Source: Microglena sp. YARC (Eukaryota; Chlorophyta; Chlorophyceae; Chlamydomonadales; Chlamydomonadaceae). Taken from it: a stretch of 64,000 nucleotides of DNA. This document shows positions 32,127 through 44,022 of this stretch, piece after piece; the first letter of the stretch is position 1, and every line of letters begins with the position of its first letter. Under the pieces are notes generated by a model, which saw only the letters and a list, made by a program, of their open reading frames with translations, was not told the DNA's origin and made no database searches. The stretch covers positions 40,782,183-40,846,182 of the forward strand of contig CM039465.1 of NCBI GenBank assembly GCA_022414725.1, in the 5' to 3' direction. Both the position numbers and the translations under genes were made by a program.

Positions 32127-33105
32127 TTTGTATGGTTACAGTTCAGGTAGGACCCCAGCCAAGATCCCAGCCAGCCAGGACCTTATGCCTGGACCAATGG
32201 GGTACAGCTTTGCCAGAGAAGAGCATGACTCTAAAAGAGAGCGAGGCTCCCAAGACCACCAAATACTTCTAGTATTTATTTTGACAGTTCAGGCAGGGCC
32301 CCATTCCAGGACCCCAGTCAGGACCTTATGCCTGGACCAATGGGGTACAGCTTTGCCAGAGAAGAGCATGACTCTTAAAGAGAGCGAGGCGCGCAAGACC
32401 ACCAAATACTTCTAGTATGTATTTTGTCAGTTCAGGCAGGATCCCAACCAGCCAGGACCCCATTCCAGGACCCCAGCCAGCCAGGACCTTATGCCTAGAC
32501 CAATGGGGTACAGCTTTGCCAGAGAAGAGCATGACTCTTAAAGAGAGCGAAGCTCCCAAGACCACAAAATACTTATAGTATGCATTTTGACAGTTCAGGC
32601 AGGACCCATTCCAGGGTCCCAGTCAGGATCCCAGCCAGCCAGGACCTTATACCTGGACCAATGGGGTACAGCTTTGTCAGAGAAGAGCATGACTCTTACA
32701 GAGAGCGAGGCTCCCAAGACCACCAAATACTTCTAGCATGTATTTTGATAGTTCAGGGAGGACCCCAGCCAGGCAGGACCCCATTCCAGGACCCCAGTCA
32801 GGATCCCAGCCAGCCAGGGCCTTATGCCTAGACCAATGGGGTACAGCATTGCCAGAGAAGAACACGACCCTTAGAGAGAGAGAGAGGAGCGCTAAGACCA
32901 CCAAATACTTATATTATGTTTTTTTACAGTTCAGGCAGGACCCCAGCCAGGCAGGACCCCATTCCAGGACCCCAAGCCAGGACCTTATGCCTGGACCCCA
33001 AGCCAGGACCCCAGCCAGTATCCCAGCCAGGCAGGACCCCATTCCAGGACCCCAGCCAGTTTCCCATCCAGGCAGGACCCCATTCCAAGACCCCTAGCCA
33101 GGATC
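32127..33105. repeat. Five extra copies of the C-terminal coding end and 3' UTR
   Basis: The last 75 nt or so of exon 2 ('tggggtacagctttgccaga' to 'accaccaaatacttctag') plus about 70 nt of 3' sequence ('acagttcaggcaggacccca', 'gccagccaggaccttatgcc') recur from 32198, 32341, 32504, 32662 and 32836. Each still encodes WGTALPEK.MTLKES.A.KTTKY up to a stop. After the last, the 3' words alone continue as a (CAGGACCCCAGCCAG)n array to 33105. Confidence 0.88.
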
Positions 33106-33108
33106 CAA

Positions 33109-33310
33109 GTAATGATAACGCCTGGTGGGGCGTGGTGTTAAGGGAGCCCGTCGTACGCGGGTGGGGAGCGGTCTCCTACCTCAACTGGAGAGGCTATTAT
33201 CGCGGTTGACGACGACCTGCAAGGCCAAGAGCGACCGAAGGGGGAGTTGACCCCCTGACATCATCCTCAAGCGATCTGGTCTACCAATAGACCATTGTAT
33301 ATCACTGAAA
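33109..33310 (-). mobile_element. tRNA-headed SINE candidate (family S1), copy 2
   Basis: Full-length relative of 24862-25060. The body is nearly identical. In the head, the D-arm is better formed ('ggtctattggtagacc') but the B-box is mutated to 'ggggtcaactcccc'. It follows directly on the array at 33105. Confidence 0.6.
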
Positions 33311-33427
33311 GGGGCTAAGCCAGGATCCAAGCCAACCAGAGATCCTGTGCAGGGGTTTGGTGTGTCATTTTTTGTGGATCACTTGAGCGAGCTTCTTCGC
33401 TCTTTCTGCAAGTAGATAGATAAATAG

Positions 33428-34110
33428 ATGGTTTAGGGGTAGACCAAATAGGCTTAAGGGACTTTCCTAACCATGACAGAAGGGGCTATAACTAAAATCA
33501 ATGATGAACCCCAAACAATCGTTTTACCGACAAGGGCCCTAAGGTCTTGCTACAGTGGAAATTTAATTCAATCAAATGATTAATCCGAATGCAAAGCTGC
33601 AATGCTTATGCCACAGGCCTACCATAGCATTTTTCGTAGTCAAAAAATATACCGAATATAAAAGCTTAGTGTACAACTCATGTAACCAAGATCACCTAGT
33701 GATCACATCTGTTCAAATAAGATTCGAAATCTTCGATCAACAATTGCCACTAAGTTTGGGGAGTCCCTTGTTGATGTATGTATGTGTATGTATGTATGTT
33801 ACAGTCCAGGGGTAGGCCAAATAGGCTAAAGGGACTTGCCCAACCGTGATAGGAAGGGCTTAAGAAGGAAAGGCACTGATGAACTGAAACCCAAACAATC
33901 GTTTTACCGGCGGGGGTCATGTGTGTATACGGTGAGCACGTTGCACTGCACACCGTGTATTGTTCTTCCTCTTCAAAAGTATGTGTGTAAATGTACAGTC
34001 CAGGGGCAGCAAATAGGCTAGAGAGACTTGCCCAACCTTCAAAACAGGAAAGGCAGAATAAGAAACAAGAACTGGTGAACCAATGTATTACGAAACAATG
34101 GGATTTGACC
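33428..34110. repeat. Three successive fragments of the TIR family
   Basis: Fragments at about 33428-33590, 33800-33925 and 33992-34110 each carry 'ggccaaataggctaaaggga', 'cttgcccaacc' and 'cccaaacaatcgttttacc' variants. The last two begin with 'acagtccaggggtaggcc', which may be the true terminus, also seen at 7673. No ORF. Confidence 0.65.
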
Positions 34111-34183
34111 CTTTGAGGCGAAACTCCTTGTAACAAAAGGTGTAGTAAGAAGATGAAGAGCTGTTGCATGATTATTCAACCAA

Positions 34184-34396
34184 CTATGGACCGCTATATA
34201 TTAGTAGTATATTATTAGGATATGGCGATGCTCGATTGCTCGCATCCTCGAATTCAACGTTTTCTAATTTTCTATTTTTTGATTTTGACTATTTTCTTAG
34301 TCTTTCTTAGTTTTACATCTAATTCTATTTTTAACTGGGAAACTTAGTTAAATAGCTGTAACTAATCAAACCCGTTATATATCAGTAGGCTATTGG
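34184..34396. repeat. Unit of a short satellite flanking retrotransposon copy A (left)
   Basis: 'atggaccgctatatattagt', 'gcgatgctcgattgctcgca', 'tcctcgaattcaacgttttc' match 42164-42360 in the same orientation. The retrotransposon sits between the two units. The last 11 bp (taggctattgg) is the target-site duplication. Confidence 0.7.
34386..34396. repeat. Target-site duplication, left, of copy A
   Basis: TAGGCTATTGG, repeated exactly at 42164-42174 just after the 3' hexamer tail. Confidence 0.85.
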
Positions 34397-34410
34397 TTCT
34401 TTTGTTCTAC

Positions 34411-35238
34411 ACCATTCGAATTTCCCATGTAACCTTCTCGCTACTCATTCTCCTTCTTAGCATTCGCGTAGCGCATTCGCATCCTCCTGCGTCTGCGCTA
34501 CCGAATGATACCACCTGCTCTCTGTTTCGTGCAGTTTTGGTCAACTCTCCCCGAAACTGCAACCAAACAGGAGCTCATGCTTCCGCAGAGGCGATGCTGC
34601 TATCGAAGTGGCTGTCTTCAACATCTGACGCGAGTCGCAGCAATCGCTGTGATCGCAGGGTGATATGCGGTTATTTTGGTCGGCTGCACCTCTGGGCAGT
34701 CGGAAGTATGAATTTCCGGACAGAATGCGCCTCTCCCTGGACTTCCCAACAGGGGGGGATGCAAAGCGCGTATCCCTGGTGCATTCTTGATGGTCGCTGC
34801 CAGGAGCGAAGGCTCCATGCAATCGAGAAACCTACTAACGAACACTTTCCCCCTCCATGCAGGTACCCAGGACAGCTACCTGCTTTTTCGAACGCGGACC
34901 TTCCCACCGAGCGTCACATTACCCTTCTGAACGCAGACCCGCAGACCGATCGTCATAAACGACTCCTGGCAACTACCACAAATACTAAGGCCTCATCACT
35001 CGAACAGCTCAAGCGCGACACAACTTGCCCAATCATGTACAAAATTAGCCCCCGTGCCGCACAAGAATTGCATAAGCAAGGAGAGTCGAAACAAGAAAAG
35101 CCGAAGCAGGGTAAGATCCATACTAGCGGCTCTGCGAATATAGAACACCGCCTTGCTACCAATTCCAACCTAACGCGACCATGCGATCAGGGCAATGCAG
35201 CGAACTCAGATCACCAACCTGCCGCCAGGACCACATGA
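34411..35238 (+). CDS. 5' ORF of retrotransposon copy A, function unknown
   Basis: Open from before the element boundary to 35238. It starts with a hydrophobic, signal-like stretch (VTFSLLILLLSI), then Cys-containing sequence (CSLFRAVLVNSPRNC) and a Lys/Gln/Glu-rich end. The matching ORF of copy B (59277-60455) shares the first half, then diverges. Differences include many non-synonymous changes, so it may be transcribed leader rather than protein. No ORF1 RNA-binding motif (CCHC or RRM) is visible. Confidence 0.35.
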   Translation, partial: TIRISHVTFSLLILLLSIRVAHSHPPASALPNDTTCSLFRAVLVNSPRNCNQTGAHASAEAMLLSKWLSSTSDASRSNRCDRRVICGYFGRLHLWAVGSMNFRTECASPWTSQQGGMQSAYPWCILDGRCQERRLHAIEKPTNEHFPPPCRYPGQLPAFSNADLPTERHITLLNADPQTDRHKRLLATTTNTKASSLEQLKRDTTCPIMYKISPRAAQELHKQGESKQEKPKQGKIHTSGSANIEHRLATNSNLTRPCDQGNAANSDHQPAARTT

Positions 35239-35406
35239 GACGATTTCTCAACCATGCAACCATGCGACCAGGTGACCATGCCAACACCCAAAATCTAGAT
35301 CACCAACTTGCTGTCAATACCCACCTGAAGAGACCATGCCACCTTGCAATCATACCATCGTACGACCCTTCACACACAGCATGCCCCCACCAAAAAGTCA
35401 TCATCA

Positions 35407-35727
35407 TAATAAACACCAAGTCTCCCCCCAAAGGAGCACAAGCCTCTCTCCAAAAGAGCACAAGTCTTCCTCCAAAGAAGCAACAAGCCTCATTACAAAC
35501 GAGCACAAGTCTTCCTACAAAGAAGCAACAAGCCTCATTACAAACGAGCACAAGTCTTCCTACAAAGAAGCAACAAGCCTCATTACAAACGAGCACAAGT
35601 CTTCCTACAAAGAAGCAACAAGCCTCATTACAAACGAGCAAGTCTTCCTACAAAGGAGCAACAAGCCTTCCTCCAAAGAAGCACAAATCTTCCCCCAAAG
35701 AAGTAACAAGCCTTCCCATACAGTAGC
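35407..35727. repeat. 45-bp minisatellite ending at the internal deletion junction of copy A
   Basis: Unit of 45 bp = 15 codons in frame (SYKEATSLITNEHKS), four good copies plus degenerate ones. The array word 'tcttcctaca' recurs in copy B as 'acttcctaca' exactly where homology resumes, so the deletion probably joined at this microhomology. Confidence 0.75.
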
Positions 35728-38488
35728 TGGATAGATGACATCATTCTCATCAACCCCCCATCTGCAACCACGGTGACAGAAACTGCACACCAAATGGGAG
35801 ACACACTGGACCACTTGACCCTGGAACAACACATTACCTCCTCTCTCTTTCCCCCTCCTAACCTTGACATACCACCTCACAATCCAACACCTCAACTGCA
35901 GCTTCCTCTCAAGCAACAAGACATGGCCAAAGCTAAAGAAGCCATCTCTAATCAATTTCTCCATCAATTCCAGCACAGCCACATTAACATAGATAAAGCC
36001 TGGACTATAGCACAAACTTTACTGGGAGAAGATAAAACATCTGCACACATTCAATCTATTAGACAAAAACTCAAAGCCACCATACCAGAAGACCTTAACA
36101 GCATGACAAATCATCTCATGGTCACTCTTCACCAAGCTCTCTCCATCATGACTGACACCTGCCCTACCAAGCCTAGTACACCAGGCACCTTCCTGCCAAG
36201 ACAAACTGCCAAAACCTACAGAAGACTTAACTACCATATTAAACACATTAAAGCACTCCGAACAGCTTCCAACCACCTTGACCAACAACAATACATGGAA
36301 CTTAGAAGCACACCTCACACGGCAGGCACATACTCACCTACCACTAAAATTAAAATACAACAGCTGGGAACGTCACATGCAGGTTGCACTCAAAGAGGAG
36401 AGAGCAACCGCCTCCATTAAGAAATTCCGACGCCGCCTCAGTACACAAGCACGACAAACTCACAGGTATATTTTCTCTCCTGAAAATCACACACACACAC
36501 CCACTGCTCTACTGGACGCATCCACATACACACTCAGCACTAGCACCCAGGGTCTCCTGGAAGTTCTGACTAAACATATGGGAAAACTCATGTCACCTCC
36601 CACTCCACCCATCTCAGATGACTATACACGACACGCCACCCCCCCTCCATGGGAAATACACACAGACAAATACCACTTGGAAACTCCAGCCAACTCCATA
36701 CAAAACACTGCCTCTCCCTACACCTTTCTCTCCTCCTCAACCACCTATGCTGACTGTATTAGGAAACTCTCTACCAACAAAGCCACTGGCCCAGACGGCA
36801 TACCTAATGAATCACTTATGTGCCTCCCACAGGAAATGCACCTCATCATACACAAACTCATGCAGCTAGTATGGATCCTGGGAGAAACACCAGACTGCTG
36901 GAAAAACCTCACACACAGTCATGCTCTACAAAAAATCAGATCCTTGCTTACCTCAAAACTACAGGCCAATAGGCCTTAACAATGCTGTAGCCAAACTCTG
37001 GACCTCCCTTGTTACTAACACTATTACTACCTACTCTGAAACCAACCACATTCTTAGCGCCTGTCAAGAAGGTTTCAGAAAAGACAAAAGTACCTATAGA
37101 CAACTCTTGAACCTACTCCACAACATTGAGGACGCTGCCCTCTTCCACCAGGACCTCTATGCTGCCTACTTCGACTTTAGCTCTGCTTTTAACATGATTG
37201 ATCACCCAAAAACTTCTCTGCATCATGCACAGCTTGGGTTACACCCACGACACTATAGACACTATTTAAAGGAATCTACACAAACTCTACTACACATATT
37301 CTCCTTAACAATACACCTGGCTCCCCCATCCCCATCACTAGGGGCACCATCCAGGGGGATACTCTCTCTCCCCTACTCTTCATTATCTTTCTAGAACCCC
37401 TACACAGATGGCTCCGTTCTGGGGGACGAGGATACAGAGCAGCATCCCTACCCTCCAAAACAGCAGATGAACACCACACCAGCAGCTTGGGGTATGCTGA
37501 CGACACTGCTGTCCCAACCGGCAGCTCAGAGGACCTTCGCATCCAATGTGGTAAAGTTCAAACTTTTAGCATCTGGTCGAGCATTCCTCTTAACGCCACC
37601 AAATGTGTGGTCAGTGGCATACTCCACAAATCACACCCCTCTCAACCTACTCACAACAACACTCTCAAACAAAGGCTAGATAAAATTCCACTAGGAAACT
37701 CCTATGCTACCTACCAGCCGCCTGACCAAGCCTACAAATACTTGGGGGTTCACATCTCACTTACCTTAAATTGGAAAACTCAACTCCACTCTACTATTGG
37801 AACCATTCACAATAAAGGGCTGAGTATCCTCACCAAAGCTAAAAACAGGGCAACCCCCACCCAATGCTTACGAATAATTTCACAATGTGTCAGAGCAGCT
37901 ATTAAATACCCCATGATAGTAGCTCCCTTCTCACTAACCGACATTCACGTCATTGACAGAGCAGTATTAAAAACAGTTAAACTCTGTTGCTCCCTTCCCA
38001 GATCTTTTCCGACAAGAGCACTCCACCTCCCTAAAACAGAGGCAGGACTAGGGGTGCCCTCCCTACTCACTGAATACACCCAGATTACTGCAACAGCCCT
38101 CACCCAGTCCATGAACGACCAAGGTCACCTGGGAATCCTCACTAGAGCTCTCCTTAATAAATCAACTTCTACCATGACCACTCTAGATCCTCTCTCTCTA
38201 TCCCGCAAGCAACTTAAGTATATGTCCCTAGCCCGCCAGCTGGAAATTATTAAAAAATCTGACATAACAATTTCTTTGAATGACACAGAACTTCTTGACA
38301 AACTTAACATACACTCTCTTCCTCTCCCTCCACAGGCAATCCCTGTATCACTCATGACTCCATTCCATGACCTGGACATCTATTCATACCATGACCTGGT
38401 CACCCCCATGGGAACTCACCTTGTCAGCACTACAGATCTCTCTCTTATCACCTTACACAAAGTTACTAACACCACAAACGGTCCCTGA
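35728..38488 (+). pseudogene. Linker and reverse transcriptase of copy A, frameshifted
   Basis: Opens with the last residues of the APE domain (IDDIILIN in copy B), then a helical linker, then RT. Visible RT motifs are NKATGPDGIPNE (36780-36812), FDFSSAFNMIDH (about 37170-37205, catalytic Asp) and GYADDTA (about 37490-37510, catalytic Asp-Asp). Fingers, palm and thumb are spread over three frames: 36278-36979, 36921-37394 and 37487-38488. At least two indels therefore break it, and a region of about 50 bp is lost near 36370 relative to copy B. RT would copy element RNA at the nicked target; this copy cannot make it whole. Confidence 0.8.
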
Positions 38489-40443
38489 ACCGCCTCACCG
38501 CTCACCTCTCCTCCTCCAAACTGTCGCCTCCCCAATACACTCTGACCCACTTCCCCTCTCACACCGACAACTTGCGCCCGGTTACGCAATTGCGCAGAAC
38601 ACAACCGATAACGTTAAATCTCCTGCTTCTATTGAACCCTCCACCCCACCCACCAGCGTTACCAACCTCACGCCACTGTTACTGACGCAGACTACGAGGC
38701 GGATTCCATTGGGGACCTGGAAGGAAACCAATGGTGGGCGTGGCCCACGCAGACCGAAGGCAGTCACGCGCACCAAGCATGGGCTGTCCCAGCAGTGATG
38801 CCACCTGGGCAGCACGCCACTACTTGTGCAAATCCTGGATCCGTCACTCCTCCACCTCTAAATTTTACCGTGCATATAGAATAACTCCCACCTCACACCC
38901 TGACAGGATCCGCGAGGCCATGACATCCCCCAACAGCAGCGCACCTGCACCACCGGCGCGCCTGCTCCACCTTACCTACGGATCCCAATACAAAGCCCTG
39001 CACATCACGAGCTGCGGGGCAAGCGCTCCTACAACAACGACAAACTAGTCACTTCCACTGTTGTCCACGTTCAATGGGCCCCAACCATCATGCACAACGA
39101 ACATATCAACTCCTACACACACATGGGATACAGCATCCACCACAGCACATCTCTTACCTCCACTACCTCCACCATACATTGGAAAACCCCAATCTCAACA
39201 ATGCGTCTCACCTTGTTGAACTTTTGGGACAACCAGCATACGACCAATTAACCCACACTTTTAAAACTACTCCCCCATTAACCACACACCTCAACCCTAG
39301 GAAGGACACCCACCTTACTAACCTTCAACAACAAGGCCAATGGGCCACCTCCCCAGGATTTAATGCTGACAACCACAACCTTGTTCACAAACTTCTGAAA
39401 ATTGACACACACGACAGGCACCCAGACTGGGACATTCAACCACCCTCAGCCTACATTATACAAACAGGCATCCTCACCACTCTGGATGACCAATCCACAC
39501 ACACACACACCAACGTTTTCATATCTTTATAACCCCACTGGTCACTGTCTTGGGCACATTCCCAACGACAGACTAACCTCTCTCAAACAAAACTATGACC
39601 ACTTCAAAAATCACCACCCTACCAAATGGAACCAACTGACCCAAGGAGGAACATACCACACTGACTTAGCTGCCCTCTTCACCAGATACAGAGCTGCTCC
39701 TGCTGCTACCAACACTCTTTCTCCTTTTCTCTACCAAGCAGCAGCTGCTCTGGGCATTACTCACCATCGTACTTCTAACCCCCTTAGCTACGACCAAAGC
39801 CTCACCAGCTTCTCTTCTACCAGCCCTGCTGATCAGCTCTTTGGCTCCAACCAAGACCCCTTTCTTACCATCTGGACTGGGGGCTCACTGGTGGACATTC
39901 CTAACTCCACGACACAAGCACACCAAGCTCTAAGGTGGGCCCTAGCCAGTGCTGACCATGCTGAAAATACTCTCAGCCCTACCTGCACCCTGATGCTCCT
40001 CCCTGACGACCTTGCTGCCCCTTACAAAACCCTCCTCCACCACTCCTGGATTCACTATATTGACTCCAGAACGCAGTCTGAATTTTATACTACCTCTGAA
40101 ATTTGGCTTGGCAGCAAATCTCACACTCCACCCTCCACCCACAAACTACACCTCATCCTTATATGCAACCCCCACAGCCAAGATACCTATTTTCCTAAAC
40201 TCTCAGATTTTATTGACCAATGGACATACTACATGCAAAGCCTCTCCTCATCCTGGGAGCCCTCTACTATCACTCCACCTCCCACTCTTACCTTCTCTGA
40301 CATTGTCATTACTTACCCCCGGAAACTCAAATCTCTTGCCAAAAAATCCTTGGCAAACTCCACTCCACCAACACCCTCCTCCCTCTCTTCTTACCACTAC
40401 TCACCCTTGTCTTCACCTAGCTACCCCCTCCTCAGGCCTCCAG

Positions 40444-40850
40444 GTCTACACAGATGGTAGCCTAATAAAAGGTAAACCAGGGCACCCTAGTAAAATAGGT
40501 GCTGCAGTATATGTCCCGGCTGCAGGACAAAGCTACACCATCAACCCTGGGGGAATAGGGGCCACCAAAACTAACAACAGGGCAGAACTGGTAGCCATCA
40601 CCAAGCCCTTCTCAACATTGACTACGACAAATCCCTTACACTCCACACAGACAGCCTCTGCTCTCTTCAACTTATTAAAAAAATGATTCATGACCCTACC
40701 ACAACAACCCGTTCCATTCATACTGAACTTCTGCAATCAATTCAAAAACACCTCATTCAACGCATCCTGCATGGCTCACACACCACTCTTTGTAAAGTCC
40801 GTTCCCACACAGGTATCCTTGGAAATGACAGGGCAGACATTCTGGCACGC
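40444..40850 (+). pseudogene. RNase H domain of copy A
   Basis: VYTDGS (first Asp), NNRAELVAI (Glu), a third-Asp motif HTDS at about 40644 and RSHTGILGNDRADI (His and last Asp) are all present, but in more than one frame. These are the four acidic/His positions of RNase HI. It lies between RT and the endonuclease, as in RNase H-bearing LINE clades. Confidence 0.75.
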
Positions 40851-41254
40851 AAGGCAGCTGAGCACCCTGCCTCCACCAATTTTACTGACAACACTGGGGA
40901 AATCCCCCGCCACAATGTCTACTGGCCCACAGTTCAACCTCCTCGCACACCCATGGGAGATATTCCCCCACGCATCCTAGCACCTAACCTTACACAAGGT
41001 ATCACCTCTAACCTGCCCACTAGCTGCCACCTTGGCCAACACCCTCTTAAAGGGATTTATGCAACCACCTGGGCTGATAACACTCCCACCAACTTCCTCA
41101 TGCAAGTAACAAATTTTGGACCTCAACCCTTATCCAACATAAAACTAAATTCCACATCCTTAAAGCCCGCTGGGGTAGACTGTGGAACCGTAAACTTGCA
41201 TTCCGCTGGAAACTCCCTTATATTACCAGCACTCACCCACCCACGAACTCCCTA

Positions 41255-41701
41255 TGCCCCATTTGCCACACCTGTGAGGACGGAGCGGGCCACATCCTGG
41301 CGGGCTGCACACACCGGACTTTCAAGGGACTCTATATCAAGAGACATGACGCCGCAGTGCGACTCATCCACAAGGCCATTTGCACCGGAGCCCTGGGATC
41401 CCGCAGAATGATCATGGACGCTGGCAAGGAAGAGGACCTCCCCAGGGGGGTCCTGGGCAAACGTCTCCCTGACTGGTTACGCCCCTCCACTATTACTGTA
41501 GAGGACTGGAAGAGAATGAGACCTGATCTTGCCGTCCTACCTGACATAGACTCTCCTACCTGTATGGCTGATAAAGAACTCTGGGTTCTTGAGCTTGGAT
41601 ACTGCTCTGATACCAACCATGCTACTAAGTTTATCACTAAACACGCTCAGCATGTTGAATTAGTAAATGGCCTTAGATCGGCTGGATACCTCGTTCACTA
41701 A
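41255..41701 (+). pseudogene. CCHC knuckle and restriction-like endonuclease of copy A
   Basis: A Cys cluster C-x2-C-x8-H-x4-C (CPIC, then GHILAGC; 41255-41310) precedes an open C-terminal segment to TAA at 41701. The PD-(D/E)xK-like core is visible as RPDLAVLPDID (about 41519), then LWVLELGYCSD (about 41583) and TKFITKHAQH. This arrangement is the site-specific nicking nuclease of R2/R4/Dualen-type elements. The knuckle and nuclease are in frames separated by one shift near 41350; the nuclease core itself is uninterrupted. Confidence 0.75.
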
Positions 41702-42163
41702 GAAGTTATCACCGTTGGAACAACTGGTACTATTCCAACCTCTTTTTTGACTTCTATGACCACTCTTGGACTTCAGAGATCATGTGCCCTCAAACTGGCG
41801 GACACAGTCCACTCCCACACCATCACTAGCTTTTCAGAGTATTTTACAGTGCAGACGTTTTATGGAAGCACACCCCGGGTCGATACCCGGGGACTAGCAC
41901 ACAGACCGTCCCCCCTCTCAGGTTTTGTCTTGCCAGCTGCATTGTGTTGGTGCTTCCCAACCGGGGTGAAAAACCCCCGTATTAAGCTGCACTGGCATGA
42001 TGTGGCTACGGTGCCTGCCGGTCAGGCATCGGTGGTAATTCTTTTTACTGAGATGGCCCTACGGTGACTATAGCTAGCTCCGGCTTACGCTATGGTGTCC
42101 TTAACTTCACGTCCTGTGAGTAACGGTTCTACACGGATGTAACAATTTCAATTTCAATTTCAA

Positions 42164-42360
42164 TAGGCTATTGGTACGGTAGGGTTGGGCGATGCTCTCT
42201 TCCTCGAATCCTCGAATGCAATGTTTTCTAATGTTCGTTTTTAGTGTTTTGTTAGTCTTTATTAATTGTTACACCTAATGATATTTAAGCTAAATTGAAA
42301 CCTGTAGCTGTTGGAAATCCATTAGCAAACCCTATATATATTGGTAGGATATGGACCGCT
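42164..42360. repeat. Short satellite unit flanking copy A (right), starting with the TSD
   Basis: 'taggctattggtacggtagg', 'gcgatgctctcttcctcgaa', 'tgcaatgttttctaatg' parallel the left unit at 34184. Confidence 0.7.
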
Positions 42361-42362
42361 CA

Positions 42363-42432
42363 CTTGAACTAGAACTTGGTTATATAGCTTCAGCCAGCAA
42401 TTTGGCTACTCGCCATCTTCGGCAGGAAAAAG
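42363..42432 (-). repeat. R3 family copy
   Basis: 'gaacttggttatatagcttc', 'agccagcaatttggc', 'gccatcttcggcaggaaaaa' is the reverse complement of the R3 core. 'aagattattacaaggaaaat' beyond it also matches the R3 flank at 60563 and a fragment at 29098. Confidence 0.7.
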
Positions 42433-43412
42433 ATTATTACAAGGAAAATGTAAACTCGAACAAATCACTCTGAACTTGGGATGAACCTCCCAAAATAAAG
42501 GGGGCTCAGGATCAAGCGAACTTTCGGAGTTGTCAACTGAGCAGCAGATATAGCTTTCCAGAGTGATATAACTGAAACGTCACAGAGAAGGGACTGTAGG
42601 ATTGTAATTGATTACATGCGAGATAGCAGTCGAGCAGTAGAGCTCGACCTATGAGGGAGATCGCAGCAGTACTCCATGGTACTGGCGCTGCAGAGTGCAA
42701 GCCCTAACGGAGGGAGGCACTACAGCAGGTGCAGCCAGGCGGGAAGCCTGGAGCTCTAGGACAGGACCGGGAGAACCGGTCTATAACAGCAGAAGATGTA
42801 AGCATAATGCATCTAGCAGTGCAGGAAAGAAGTATAAAAGGTGTTCATATACCCTACCTGCGCCTTAAGTATTGGCAAACGGTTTGGCAAACGGCATTTT
42901 GCCAAACCTGTAGTAGGGGGCCCTAGCGGGTCCCCTGGAGGTCGGCGTAATGTTCGTCAAGCAACAGTTGCAGCCTCCTTGGTGATGGATGCACAAGCAG
43001 TTGCTTACTTATCCGTACAATTTAATATTGGGGGGGGGGGTCAAGAATCAATGTAGCATGGCATGGCATTATTATTCAACTTGGTGGCCTGTAAGGCTAA
43101 TGAACTTATTAGCTCACTGACTTCCCGAAGTTCCCTGGAGGCAGGTGCAGCAACTCCCGAGGCTACAGTTGCTACTGCGCAACCTGCAGGAACTAGTGCG
43201 AAAGAGTAGATTTCCTTGTCAAGCACAATGCGCTGATGCAATGAGCTACGAGAGACACGAAGAAGCGAATTTTGAAGGGGAAATCGTAGACATGCTCCAG
43301 GTCCCTAGATTGAGTCCACAAGACAGTAGGGAAACGACAAATGAAAACGCCGCGCCCACAGTCCGCAACCCTGAGATACGTACGTTAAAAAGTGCCCTCC
43401 GAGGTAATCCGC
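42433..43412. other. No gene recognised
   Basis: Contains a hairpin-prone 'ggcaaacggtttggcaaacg' word at 42876 and a segment (42908-42955) shared with 390-435. Open frames (42729-42926, 43145-43477) have no known motif. Confidence 0.4.
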
Positions 43413-43578
43413 CCCCGACGGGAATCGAACACGGGTCGCTTAGTTTTCAGGCCAGTCAGATTAACCGGCTGATTTGACCGGCGATTTTGGGAAGATTTGA
43501 GGATTTGACGATTTGACGATTTTGCATAAGTATCGCATAGGTCTGTATCCCTTACGGAACCGACCAACCGGATTAGGG
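43413..43578 (-). repeat. Dispersed repeat with tRNA-like B-box (family S2), copy 2
   Basis: Better preserved than 2188-2378. On minus, 'gcgacccgtgttcgattccc' gives a clear B-box. The rest of the family sequence lies 5' of it, the reverse of a normal SINE layout. Confidence 0.5.
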
Positions 43579-43735
43579 ATCCAGCTTTAGACCACTCCAA
43601 GTGGTTGGCCTTTGCCAAGTTACGGTTACCATGGTTCTCTGTTAACCTATAAAAAGCCTAAAACCTAAAGCCCTAGCTAATTGAATGTTCCTGATTTGAA
43701 TTGCTACATGGTTATATTTCCAGCAAGCTTGGGCA

Positions 43736-43805
43736 GACTACTTTGTGAACATGTACTTGACCTTGAACTTGATTACGTGGTTCCAGCCAGCAATTTGGCT
43801 GGCTG
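43736..43805 (-). repeat. R3 family copy, diverged
   Basis: 'tgaccttgaacttgattacg', 'tggttccagccagcaatttg'. The hexamer tail is still recognisable on the minus strand. Confidence 0.6.
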
Positions 43806-44022
43806 GAGCCATGATCCGGTCTGGCTACTAAGCCCTAGCAAGTTTAATACTCCTGATTTTACAGCAAGCTTGGGCAGACTAATTGGTGGACAGCATGTAA
43901 CAAGGGCATGTAACAATAACATAAGACCATTTGCCAACTGGATTTCAGGTCTGAGCTTGAGACAGTCAAAGCCATAGACCCCTTTGCCATGCTTTTCTGA
44001 GACCCACTTTTAGGGGGGAAAG

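Larger units (their letters stand above)
34397..42163 (+). mobile_element. Dualen/RandI-type non-LTR retrotransposon, copy A (internally deleted)
   Basis: 7.77 kb bounded by an 11-bp TSD and ending in TGTAAC plus AATTTC hexamers, so the ends are intact. Order: 5' ORF region, 45-bp array, deletion junction at about 35727, linker, reverse transcriptase, RNase H, CCHC knuckle, restriction-like endonuclease. Homology with copy B (49185-60474, minus) begins at 34411; the 14 nt before that differ. About 3.6 kb present in copy B (TM ORF, protease modules, most of APE) is missing. Having an RLE at the C-terminus together with an APE (in copy B) is diagnostic of the Dualen/RandI clade in established classifications. 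The coding part is broken by several frameshifts, so this copy is presumed dead. Confidence 0.85.
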
